In this document: one piece after another, positions 53,448-62,081 of the stretch
Position numbering within the stretch: position 1 is the stretch's first letter
Layout: the number at the start of each line of letters is the position of its first letter
Assembly (NCBI RefSeq): GCF_017798205.1
Contig: NZ_CP060010.1
Location: 372,001-436,000, forward strand
Length of the DNA: 64,000 bases
DNA from: Cognatishimia activa
Lineage (GTDB): Bacteria; Pseudomonadota; Alphaproteobacteria; Rhodobacterales; Rhodobacteraceae
Direction of reading: 5' to 3'
Position numbers and translations under genes: made by a program
Notes under the pieces: model-generated
What the model saw: the letters and a program-made list of their open reading frames with translations, nothing else
Database searches by the model: none
Told to the model about the DNA's origin: nothing

Positions 53448-55163
53448 ATGTCTATTTTAAAAGCCATGACAGCAAAAACTCCAACCAGCACTTTGCTTCC
53501 TTCGATTTCGGTCACCGTGATTTTCGGCGCTTTCGTCAATATTCTGATGTTGGCCGGACCGTTGTTCATGATCCAGGTATATGATCGCGTTCTGGCATCT
53601 CGGTCCAAAGAGACACTTGTCGCACTGCTTGTTCTGGTTGGCCTCCTCTACCTCTTTATGGCGCTTTTGGATGCATCGCGTGCGCGGGTTCTGGCGCGGT
53701 GCGGCGCGATTTTTCAGAGCAGGTGCGACGATATAATCCTGCGGTCTGAGCTGACATCCACAGAGGCCCAAGCGGGTCTACCTGACAGGGCGTCCCAATT
53801 GCAAGACTTGGAAACCATTCGAGGTTTCTTTGGGTCGCAGGTCCTTTTGGCTCTCTTTGATGTGCCCTGGACCGTTATGTTTGTCGCGGCAATTTTTGTA
53901 TTTCACGCGTGGCTTGGATGGTTGGCGTTTGCCGGAGCCGCGGCTTTGATTGGCCTTGCCTTGCTCAACAACCTTGTGACCAAACGCATGACATTGCGGT
54001 CATCTGGCTTCTCGCACGAAGCCAGCCGCATGCATGGCGACTATGTGCGTGCTCAGGACTTCATCCTTGCGCAAGGGATGACGTCAAACCTTGTGGGACG
54101 CTGGAAAACAGTGCGCGATCGCTCTTTGGATGCAGCTGTCAAAGCCAGTGATCTGGGCGGCTCGTTTGCATCCGCGAGCAAATCCCTCAGACTTTTTCTT
54201 CAAAGCGCGATGCTGGCGTTGGGAGCCTGGTTGGTACTTGAAGGTGAAATGACAGCTGGAGCGATTATCGCCGGGTCCATTCTTCTTGGCCGCGCGCTGG
54301 CACCAATCGAGCAAGTTATCGGCAATTGGCCTTTGATCCAAAAGTCTTTCAGTGGCTGGAAAGCTATTCGGCAAACACTGCAAGATGACGCGCAAGCCGC
54401 CCGAAAGGTTTCCCTGCCCAGGCCTGATGCGCTGCTTACGTTGTCTAACCTCAGTTTCTTTGTGCCTGACACCAAAGAAGCCGTTCTCTCCAACTTGAAT
54501 TTGGAAGTTGCCCCCGGAGAAGCAATCGGTGTCATCGGCCCAAGCGGCGCGGGCAAGTCTTCGCTTGCGCGCGTCATTGTCGGAATAACACCTCCCACAC
54601 TTGGGCGCGTCAGTCTTGGTGGCGCGATGTTGGGCCAATATCCGGAAGGCGACTTAGGTAAATTTGTCGGCTACTTACCTCAAATTATTACCTTTTTTGA
54701 CGGCACGATTGCTGAAAACATTGCGCACATGGAGTCAGATCCAGACGATACGAAAGTGATCAAGGCTGCAAAATCCGCAAAAGTCCACGATACAATCGTT
54801 AGCCTGCCAGAGGGCTACAATACGAGAATATCAGACTGCAGCCATAGGCTATCAGGGGGCGAGCGGCAGCGACTTGCCTTGGCACGTGCACTTTATCATG
54901 ACCCCGTATTGTTGGTTTTGGACGAACCCAATTCTGCACTGGATGCGGTGGGATCACATGCTTTGAACGAGGCCATCCGCGATTTTAAATCGTCACAGCG
55001 CTCCGTCGTTTTGATGACACATCGCCCTATGGCAATCGCGGAATGTGACCGGCTTGTGATGATCGAAAACGGTTCCGTCCGTCTGGAAGGACCAAGAGAC
55101 AGCGTACTGAAGTCGCTGATGGGCGACACGAAAAAAGCAACAAAAATTGTCGCAGGAGAATAG
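53448..55163 (+). CDS. Type I secretion system permease/ATPase (PrtD-like)
   Basis: A 571-residue ABC exporter half-transporter: a membrane domain (about residues 1-290) and an ATPase domain with Walker A GPSGAGKSS, signature LSGGERQRLALARAL, Walker B LLVLDEP and the H-loop MTHRP. No C39 peptidase domain precedes it, so its substrate should have a C-terminal, uncleaved signal, as RTX proteins do. Two in-frame ATGs (53448 and 53466) are possible; neither has a strong ribosome binding site. It is coupled to the HlyD gene 4 nt downstream. Confidence 0.92.
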   Translation: MSILKAMTAKTPTSTLLPSISVTVIFGAFVNILMLAGPLFMIQVYDRVLASRSKETLVALLVLVGLLYLFMALLDASRARVLARCGAIFQSRCDDIILRSELTSTEAQAGLPDRASQLQDLETIRGFFGSQVLLALFDVPWTVMFVAAIFVFHAWLGWLAFAGAAALIGLALLNNLVTKRMTLRSSGFSHEASRMHGDYVRAQDFILAQGMTSNLVGRWKTVRDRSLDAAVKASDLGGSFASASKSLRLFLQSAMLALGAWLVLEGEMTAGAIIAGSILLGRALAPIEQVIGNWPLIQKSFSGWKAIRQTLQDDAQAARKVSLPRPDALLTLSNLSFFVPDTKEAVLSNLNLEVAPGEAIGVIGPSGAGKSSLARVIVGITPPTLGRVSLGGAMLGQYPEGDLGKFVGYLPQIITFFDGTIAENIAHMESDPDDTKVIKAAKSAKVHDTIVSLPEGYNTRISDCSHRLSGGERQRLALARALYHDPVLLVLDEPNSALDAVGSHALNEAIRDFKSSQRSVVLMTHRPMAIAECDRLVMIENGSVRLEGPRDSVLKSLMGDTKKATKIVAGE

Positions 55164-55167
55164 GAAC

Positions 55168-56460
55168 ATGGCAGAGAACAACAAAGATTGGGGCCTGCGC
55201 AAACCCATTGCCATTGGCTTTCTGAGTATTGGTATACTGCTTGGGACAACAACAGCTTGGGCAGTGAATGCGCGCATTTCCGGAGCTGTTATCGCGAGTG
55301 GTGCGATCCACTTGGAAAACAATCAGCAAGTGGTTCAACACGCGTTTGGCGGAGTAGTTGGCCAAATTCTTGCGAGAAATGGTGACACAGTTCGAGCCGG
55401 TGACGTCCTGGTGCGGCTCGATGAAACCTATATTGCTTCAGACCTGGAATCGATCATCTCACAACTCGCTGAAATCGAGGTCAGAAAGGCACGTTTGGCC
55501 GCCGAGCGGGATGGTCAATCCGAGCTGAGAATAAATTTGCAGCACCCAATGCCCAAGCTCAGCAAGCAGCTTGTTGAAGGCGAAAAAATCCTGTTTCAGA
55601 CTCGGCTGGAGAACTATCGGGGGGAACTTCGGCAGCTAGACGAACAGATCAATCAAGCCCATGTGCAAATCTCGGGTTTGAACGCGCAGCTCGAAGCGCT
55701 CCAATCGCAATTGCAATTGGTATCCAATGACCTGGTCGCGGCGGAAGAGCTTAAAATCAAGGGCCTGATTGCATCGTCGCGTGTGTCGGCGCTCAAGAAG
55801 GAATATGCTCAGCTAAAAGGACAAATCGGCAGTTTGAGCGCATCTAGAGCACAGCTGAACGGTCAGATTTCTGCATTTGAAATTGAAGCGATGCGCCTGA
55901 CAACACAACGACGCGAAGAGGCCATCGTCACACTGAGAGAACTCGAATTCATGGAGATTGATTTGCGCGCGCGCAAACATTCGACCAAGAAGAAACTTGA
56001 AAGCCTTGAGATCAAAAGCCCTGTAGAGGGTGTGGTTCACAGCAGCCAAGTCTTCGCGGAACAGGCTGTTATTTCTCCCGCACAGGCTCTGATGCAGATC
56101 GTTCCTCAGGACCAACAGCTTGTCGTCAAATCGCGCATTCAAACAATGCATATCGATGATGTGTACTTGGGTCAGAACGCGTCGCTTCGGTTCGTAAGTT
56201 TCGACCACCGGACTACGCCCGAGCTGTTCGGATATGTCTCGAGGATTTCGCCAGATGTCTTTTATGATGAGACGACGGGATTGTCCTACTATCAGGCAGA
56301 AATCACACCACACGCGCAGGAAATCGACAAGCTGGGATCGCAAAAGCTCATGCCTGGCATGCCTGTTGAGACCTTTATCAAAACAACCGAGCGATCCCCT
56401 CTAAGCTATTTGACCAAACCATTCATGGACTATTTCTTCCGAGCTTTCCGGGAAGTCTAA
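55168..56460 (+). CDS. Type I secretion periplasmic adaptor (HlyD family)
   Basis: A 430-residue adaptor with one N-terminal membrane helix (about residues 13-33), the first lipoyl half (GGVVGQILARNGDTVRAGDVLVRLD), a long coiled coil (about 95-270), the second lipoyl half (LEIKSPVEGVVHSSQVF) and a beta-barrel end. AGGAG lies upstream of the ATG. It links the ABC exporter to an outer-membrane TolC-type channel, which must be encoded elsewhere. The PrtE-like length fits export of an RTX protein. Confidence 0.92.
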   Translation: MAENNKDWGLRKPIAIGFLSIGILLGTTTAWAVNARISGAVIASGAIHLENNQQVVQHAFGGVVGQILARNGDTVRAGDVLVRLDETYIASDLESIISQLAEIEVRKARLAAERDGQSELRINLQHPMPKLSKQLVEGEKILFQTRLENYRGELRQLDEQINQAHVQISGLNAQLEALQSQLQLVSNDLVAAEELKIKGLIASSRVSALKKEYAQLKGQIGSLSASRAQLNGQISAFEIEAMRLTTQRREEAIVTLRELEFMEIDLRARKHSTKKKLESLEIKSPVEGVVHSSQVFAEQAVISPAQALMQIVPQDQQLVVKSRIQTMHIDDVYLGQNASLRFVSFDHRTTPELFGYVSRISPDVFYDETTGLSYYQAEITPHAQEIDKLGSQKLMPGMPVETFIKTTERSPLSYLTKPFMDYFFRAFREV

Positions 56461-56516
56461 GCGAACCTTTGGCGCGGAGCGCAAACCAGCAACACTCGAA
56501 ACACCATGCAAAAAGG

Positions 56517-56544
56517 AAAGGCACCCAAATTCTTGGGTGCCTTT
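56517..56544. terminator. Bidirectional Rho-independent terminator
   Basis: A perfect 12-bp stem (AAAGGCACCCAA / TTGGGTGCCTTT) with a 4-nt loop lies between the convergent HlyD and RTX genes. T-rich sequence follows in the plus direction, and the AAA at the stem base gives U residues in the minus direction. Confidence 0.9.
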
Positions 56545-56568
56545 TGATTTTTGAGTTTTAACCTGCGT

Positions 56569-59334
56569 TCAGCAGATCAAAACCTGCTCCAGATGATAGC
56601 TTGCAGTTTCCAAAGATCCCACGTTCTGCAACACCAATGTGCCGTCACCAAGATCCAGTTCCACATCCGCTTCGTTTTGCGATGCATTTGCTGTAATCCA
56701 GTCGGCCTTGGTCTCACCCTCAGACAGCAAGTTCAGCAGCTGGAGATCGATCGTGTCTTGCTCAGCACCCGCGAGGGTCAGATCACCGATTGTATCCACC
56801 GAGCCGTCAATGTCAGAGAAATCAAAGACAAAAGTGTCCGATCCTTCTCCGCCAAACAGCCAGTCTTCACCGCCGCCGCCTTGCAGAACGTCTTCGCCCA
56901 GATTGCCATAGAGGCGATCATCTCCGCTGCCGCCTTGGATCACATCCGCACCGGCACCGCCCCAGAGCTTGTCAGCTCCGGCACCACCGTCCAGCGTGTC
57001 ATCGCCATGCTGGCCCCAAAGCAGGTCTCGACCGGCTTCGCCCGACATCTGATCGTTGCCCAAACCACCGTTGAGGTGATCGCGCCCACCGCCACCCAGC
57101 ATCTGGTCGTCTCCGCCATGCCCCAAGAGCACGTCGTGACCAGAATTGCCGTAAAGCGTATTGGCGCTGTCGTCGCCATAGATCAAATCATCGCCTGACA
57201 ATGCATCTAGGTTGGGCGCGTCGCCATCGTTGTAGATACGATCGTTTTCGCCCGGCCATGGCTGGTTATCAAAGACATCATCGTTTTCGGTGAAGATCCA
57301 TCCGACATCGCTTTGCGTGGTGTCATCAGGAGACTTGAGGTTCTGCTCAGCCACCACCGCGCCAGTCGAAGACAGTTCGACCTGGATGACCACATCGTCA
57401 AAATCCCAATCGCCATTGCCGCGAATGTCTTCAAAGCCAAGAATGACTTTGTTGCCATCGCGCATTTCGCCAAGGCTGTGATCCAACCCGTCGGAATTCA
57501 TGGAAATTCCACGTTCGTCGTCATGAGACATATGGAACGTAGTGTTGCCATAGCGGGCGCGAAGCAGGACTTCTTCACCGCTTTCCTCATCAACCCGATA
57601 GAGGGACAGGTCTTGGTCGCGCAGGACGTTGCCAATCTCGCCATCTGCGTTTCGCAGAACGAAGGTGCCATCGTCAAACAGCGACTTATCGCTGTTGCGC
57701 GCATAGCCATCAGGCAGGATGAAAAAGCCGAGCTGGTCATTTAGGTCAACGTCGATGTCGACGCTGGATTCACCTGAGATCAACTCGCCTCCGCTGTCAT
57801 ATTTTGACGCGTTGGCAAACAGCAGGCTGACATCGCTGATCGTGCCGTCCTCTGCGATTTTGTACATGCCGATTGTATTTTTATAATCGGCTGTTTCGCT
57901 GAGGAACGTGACTTTGGCCTGAGCCGCTTCGCCATCGTCCGTGACAAACCCATGCTCGTGCTGATCTGCGCCTGACAGGATGTTGTCATCGTCAATCGTG
58001 GCACCACTGTCGCCGAGATTGATGTTGAACATGACATCATTGAAGTCTCGATCCCCGCCACCGCGAATGTCTTCGAAACCAACGGTGATGCTGCCATCAT
58101 ATTTGAGCTGACCACGCAGGTGGTCGAAGTTGTCGACATTCATGTCGATACCGTCTTCCGGCTTGTGATGCATGTGCCAGGTGGCGGCATTGAACCGCGC
58201 ATTTACAAGAGTTTCCTGACCGGTGTCTTCATCCACAGCAAAGAGCCTGAGCCCTGTGCTCCAATAGACGTTGCCTTCGCCTCCACCCCAATCGCGGAAC
58301 ACGTAGCTGTCGGCGTCAAAAACGGATTTGTCCCAGTTCTGGCCCCACCCATCTGACAGGATAAAGAACCCGAGGTTGTCACCGGGACCGGCATCGATTT
58401 CGACCGTGGACTCGCCCGCAATCAGATTGCCTCCGCTGCCCTGATTGGACGCATTCGCGAAGACGATCTGGACGTCATAGATCATACCGATGTCATCGAT
58501 CTTGTAGACGCCGAAGGTGTTTCTGTAGCCAGCACTTTCTCCCATGAAGGTCACGGTTGCGGGCGCGGTTTCCTGCGTGCCGCCCAGATCAGACTCGATA
58601 TTATATTCCGGGGGTTGCGACACGGATCTGACCGCCAAAGGAACTTCCGGCAGGTCTTCAGCAATTTCCACTGACGCAATCCAGTTGTATTCGGTCTGGT
58701 CGGCGTCGCTTGCGATATCATCGTCTTCGATATAGGCGCCGCTGTCACCGAGGTTCACATTCAGCAAAATGCTCTCATGTGATCCCGCGCTGTTGCCGTA
58801 AGTGTCGGAAAAACCAATAGTGATGCTGTTGTCATACTCGCGCAGACCGCGAACGTGATCGACTCCATCAGAGTTCAAGCCAATGCCGGCGTCTACGTTG
58901 TGATGCATGTGCCATGTGGCATCGTTCCAACGCGCCTCGACAAGGGTCTCCTCATTGGTTGTCTCGTCGATTGCATAGAGGCGCAGGGCGGTATCTTCAT
59001 AGATGTTGCCGAGGCTTCCTCCCCAATCGCGCAGTTCGTAGCGATCCGCCGAAAAGACAGAGGGATCCTCATTCAACGTGAAGGAGTCCGGCAACATAAA
59101 GAAGCCAATGTGATCGCCTGAACTCACATCGAGATCGACTGAAGACTCTCCTGCTACCAAAGCACCTTCGCCTGCTGCCGCATCGGCAAAGAGCAATGTC
59201 ACATCATAGATCAGCCCGTTTTCGGCGATTTTATACATGCCGACCGTGCTTCGAAAGCCGGCTGAGCCACCTAGGTACGTCACACTGGGCGGTGGTACCG
59301 AGTTGGTCTCGGGTTCATTCGTCTGAGTTGGCAT
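56569..59334 (-). CDS. RTX calcium-binding protein with three DUF4114 domains, probable type I substrate
   Basis: A 921-residue acidic exported protein. Three homologous DUF4114 units cover about residues 17-203, 259-455 and 472-663, each beginning with a VT(Y/F)-GxxAxxxNT-YKI pattern. Units two and three carry GFEDIRGxGDxDFxDV, a likely metal loop; in unit one this is GFSDTYGNSAGSHESI, without the aspartates. A hemolysin-type block of nine-residue GGxGxDxLx repeats runs from about 711 to 835, followed by a C-terminal region ending in cysteine. No N-terminal signal peptide, as expected for type I export. The exporter genes face it across a terminator. Likely a surface or biofilm protein. Confidence 0.9.
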   Translation of the reverse strand: MPTQTNEPETNSVPPPSVTYLGGSAGFRSTVGMYKIAENGLIYDVTLLFADAAAGEGALVAGESSVDLDVSSGDHIGFFMLPDSFTLNEDPSVFSADRYELRDWGGSLGNIYEDTALRLYAIDETTNEETLVEARWNDATWHMHHNVDAGIGLNSDGVDHVRGLREYDNSITIGFSDTYGNSAGSHESILLNVNLGDSGAYIEDDDIASDADQTEYNWIASVEIAEDLPEVPLAVRSVSQPPEYNIESDLGGTQETAPATVTFMGESAGYRNTFGVYKIDDIGMIYDVQIVFANASNQGSGGNLIAGESTVEIDAGPGDNLGFFILSDGWGQNWDKSVFDADSYVFRDWGGGEGNVYWSTGLRLFAVDEDTGQETLVNARFNAATWHMHHKPEDGIDMNVDNFDHLRGQLKYDGSITVGFEDIRGGGDRDFNDVMFNINLGDSGATIDDDNILSGADQHEHGFVTDDGEAAQAKVTFLSETADYKNTIGMYKIAEDGTISDVSLLFANASKYDSGGELISGESSVDIDVDLNDQLGFFILPDGYARNSDKSLFDDGTFVLRNADGEIGNVLRDQDLSLYRVDEESGEEVLLRARYGNTTFHMSHDDERGISMNSDGLDHSLGEMRDGNKVILGFEDIRGNGDWDFDDVVIQVELSSTGAVVAEQNLKSPDDTTQSDVGWIFTENDDVFDNQPWPGENDRIYNDGDAPNLDALSGDDLIYGDDSANTLYGNSGHDVLLGHGGDDQMLGGGGRDHLNGGLGNDQMSGEAGRDLLWGQHGDDTLDGGAGADKLWGGAGADVIQGGSGDDRLYGNLGEDVLQGGGGEDWLFGGEGSDTFVFDFSDIDGSVDTIGDLTLAGAEQDTIDLQLLNLLSEGETKADWITANASQNEADVELDLGDGTLVLQNVGSLETASYHLEQVLIC

Positions 59335-59603
59335 AACTGCCCCCTTTGATGGTTAACAAACAAAGGTGAAGCTACGATTGAACGCAACTCGGCGGTTAGG
59401 GCTTCGGGTTTGGAAGGTTGCTCTAACGGCTACGAGGCTACCCGATGGGATGGAAGCGATTGCATGACCTCACGTGGGCGATCGGCGGGACAATAATCGC
59501 GATGATTGGGAGTACGTAGCGGAAGGCTTGGGTCACTTCTTGTGAGGCCCTGTGGGCTATTCCGCTTCCCAGTATATCAGTGCACACCCGCCACACCCAA
59601 ACA

Positions 59604-59790
59604 GGGGCATTTTCGGGGGCATTCTGGGCCCGATGGTAACCTAGGCACCTAGCAAATACTCAAGAAAGGAAGATGGCTGGGGTGGTAGGATACCTTGCTT
59701 CTCGATAGCGTTCTTCGGCTTTACCTGAGCACGTAGCAAACTGGGGCACTTTCGGGGGCATTTCTCGGGCCCGGTGACATGAGGTACCTC
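59604..59790. repeat. Imperfect direct repeat, two copies of a GGGGCA-TTTCGGGGGCATT unit
   Basis: Copy A starts at 59604 and copy B at 59743. Both begin GGGGCA(T/C)TTTCGGGGGCATT and continue with related GGGCCCG(A/G) and CCT-rich sequence for about 45 nt. A CAC(C/G)TAGCAAA segment follows copy A and precedes copy B. They lie in the gene-poor stretch behind the RTX promoter (59335-59892), where I see no supported gene. They could be remnants of a site-specific recombination event; no integrase is present. Confidence 0.5.
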
Positions 59791-59892
59791 GACATCCCAG
59801 CCATCCTTCGGGTGCAGCGGGTGCTCTCTCTGGCTCTACGCGGATGAGCTGTCTCACGTGTGCTGCCAAAGGAGGCCTCGCTGGCGGGATCG

Positions 59893-60222
59893 ATGCAGCT
59901 TCCCAATAAGTACCAGCAATGGGAGGCGGCGGAGCCTTTCGATCTATCGCACCATCGACAGTGGCTTGGCCCAAGTTGCCACAAATTGGCAGTCGATATA
60001 AACTTGCCGCTAAAGCGCCACGTGGAGGAACGATTGGTTTGCAATCCCGCACCACCCAAGGTCACACATGTGCCTGACTATTTTGCAATCGGAACCTGCC
60101 CTTTTTGCAGAACCCAATCCATTGTTTCACACCATGACTTGGAAAGCCTAGGCCGCCCCAAGGACGGGACCGCTGAATGGGTTTGTACACTGTGCAAGAA
60201 CATTAAGAAGTGCTCACAATAA
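59893..60222 (+). CDS. Doubtful zinc-ribbon protein
   Basis: A 109-residue frame whose C-terminal half has a paired CPFC and CTLC (about residues 72-75 and 98-101) followed by a final KKCSQ, as in small zinc ribbons. The N-terminal half has no recognisable fold. The ATG has only GGGA four nt upstream; a GTG at 59860 is an alternative start. The stop lies within one of two near-identical 18-nt repeats (59904 and 60217), the other being near the start. It may be a fragment of a lost element or not coding at all. Confidence 0.3.
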   Translation: MQLPNKYQQWEAAEPFDLSHHRQWLGPSCHKLAVDINLPLKRHVEERLVCNPAPPKVTHVPDYFAIGTCPFCRTQSIVSHHDLESLGRPKDGTAEWVCTLCKNIKKCSQ

Positions 60223-60387
60223 GTACCAGTAATGCGGATAGGGAAGAAAAGCTCCAGCTGCAACGCGATAGAGTAGGATGTATTCCTGAAAGATGTTCGT
60301 CGTGCTCGTCCACTGTCGCAAACATGCGTGGTTTTATCGGACGGGGTTGGAAGGAGTCTTGATGACCCGGACCCGGATATTCAATTT

Positions 60388-62070
60388 CTAACGAGCATAG
60401 TGTTTGGCTTTTGGCATCTTGCCAATTCCTGGATTGAATGAATTTGTTGGGTCGCAGCATTTGTAGTGGGAAGCAAGGTCTTCTTTGGCTTTGTACAAAT
60501 GACCCACATTGTGCTCAGCGGGATATTCCGCTCCGCGGCTGTCAAAGATAGCTAGCATCGCAGCCTTTATTTCTTTCGGATCTTCACCCTTTTTGACTAT
60601 GTAGTCTTGGTGCATCACGTGGCACATAAAATGACCATAGTAGAGCTTGGCGACCAATTTGTTTTCGATCTCCGGTGGCAAAACTTCCAACCAATCCCGA
60701 TCGTTCCTGCGCAACGCAACATCCAGGGCGATAATGTCCTGAACTTCGGAACCGTGGATCGCCATATATCGTACTGCGGCGCCCGCGGCGGCGAAACGAT
60801 GTAAGCCAGCGATTTTACTTTCGCGCGGAGTGCATTCGAAGACATCGGCGTCTTTGCTTGCGACGAATTTTGGAAGATACGCGCGAGCTTCGTCGATTCC
60901 GCCGCACTTCATTTTCAAGATCAGATGGTGTTCGAATTTGTCCCGAAATTCTATCATTCGCTTTGGGAGGACTCGCGGTACGATTGCGGCAAACGCTTGC
61001 ATAAAGCGATCGGTGAAGTTCTTTAAAAGTGGGATATTTTTCAGCCGAGCATCTACCGCGCCTTTTAGTGCAAAGAATGACGGCAAACGGTCAGTTCCGA
61101 GTTTATCAATCATCCAAACGGTATCTTTGCCGTAACGCGTTGTAATATCAAACACCTCGCGCTGCATGTATTCAGCGCTTACTGGTAAGTCTTTGAACTC
61201 ACTTAAAATATGACGGCGCAGCGAACCAAGATCATCAGCTGAATTGGTGCCGATATAAAAAACCTGTTCCGCTTCATTTTTGGCGAACGTGTCAAGCCGT
61301 ACCGCAAATACAGCAAGTTTTCCGGCGCAGCCCGCACTCTCATAGAGCTTTGCTTTGTCCGCATTATATCGCGCTGGCGTATCTGCCTCTACGTCTCGGA
61401 CAATCTGCGCATAGTCGCTGGCGGATGCTTTTTTGTTGCTGGTTCTAGGTGTGTGGTCGAAATTTCCGTTGTCGAGATTGGACAGAATTTCCTCAGGAGT
61501 GTCACCTAGCTCGATATCCAGATGATTTACCAAGGACAAGCGCCCATCTTTATCGATTTGCGCATAGAGTGAAAGCTCTGTGTATACTGGTCCGCGCTCT
61601 ACTAAAGACCCACCGGAGTTGTTGCAGACCCCGCCAATGATAGAAGCTCCAATACATGATGATCCGATCACCGAATGGGGCTCTCGCCCTAGCGGTGCGA
61701 GAAGTTTCTCCAAAGCAAATAGTGTCGCCCCGGGAAAGCTGACGACCTGAGTGCCTTCGTTTAAAAGCTCGATCCGATCCATCCGTCGCGTGTTAATCAG
61801 AACAACATCCCGGTCATAAGAGCCTGACGGGGTCGACCCTTCTGTCAGGCCAGTGTTGGCGGCTTGCATAATAACGATCTTGTCCGCTTCTACGCATGCG
61901 ACCAACACTTTCCATTGTTCAAGTAAACTGCCTGGGCATACGACACAAAGAGCTTCGCCTCCTCCAGATCGAAACCCTGTACGAAATCGCTCGGTTGCGC
62001 GCTGGCCCACAAGCACGTTTCGACGGCCCACCGCCGCTTTGAGTCTGGAAAGAAGTTCTGTGTCAGTCAT
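60388..62070 (-). CDS. dld: Respiratory D-lactate dehydrogenase (quinone, FAD)
   Basis: A 560-residue peripheral membrane flavoenzyme of the E. coli Dld type, oxidising D-lactate to pyruvate and passing electrons to quinone. The PCMH-type FAD-binding domain is visible in CVVCPGSLLEQWKVLVAC, MQAANTGLTEGSTPSG and IGSSCIGASIIGGVCNNSGG. The membrane-binding and cap regions with many basic residues follow, then the C-terminal AEYPAEHNVGHLYKA and CCDPTNSFNPGIGKMP. It lies 11 nt downstream of the L-lactate dehydrogenase and forms an operon with it. Confidence 0.94.
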   Translation of the reverse strand: MTDTELLSRLKAAVGRRNVLVGQRATERFRTGFRSGGGEALCVVCPGSLLEQWKVLVACVEADKIVIMQAANTGLTEGSTPSGSYDRDVVLINTRRMDRIELLNEGTQVVSFPGATLFALEKLLAPLGREPHSVIGSSCIGASIIGGVCNNSGGSLVERGPVYTELSLYAQIDKDGRLSLVNHLDIELGDTPEEILSNLDNGNFDHTPRTSNKKASASDYAQIVRDVEADTPARYNADKAKLYESAGCAGKLAVFAVRLDTFAKNEAEQVFYIGTNSADDLGSLRRHILSEFKDLPVSAEYMQREVFDITTRYGKDTVWMIDKLGTDRLPSFFALKGAVDARLKNIPLLKNFTDRFMQAFAAIVPRVLPKRMIEFRDKFEHHLILKMKCGGIDEARAYLPKFVASKDADVFECTPRESKIAGLHRFAAAGAAVRYMAIHGSEVQDIIALDVALRRNDRDWLEVLPPEIENKLVAKLYYGHFMCHVMHQDYIVKKGEDPKEIKAAMLAIFDSRGAEYPAEHNVGHLYKAKEDLASHYKCCDPTNSFNPGIGKMPKAKHYAR

Positions 62071-62081
62071 AGTGGCGCTTC

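Noticed and set aside
59660-60055. A 131-codon minus-strand frame in the gene-poor stretch
   Set aside because: Proline- and arginine-rich with no motif and no ribosome binding site; it overlaps the repeats and the plus-strand zinc-ribbon frame.
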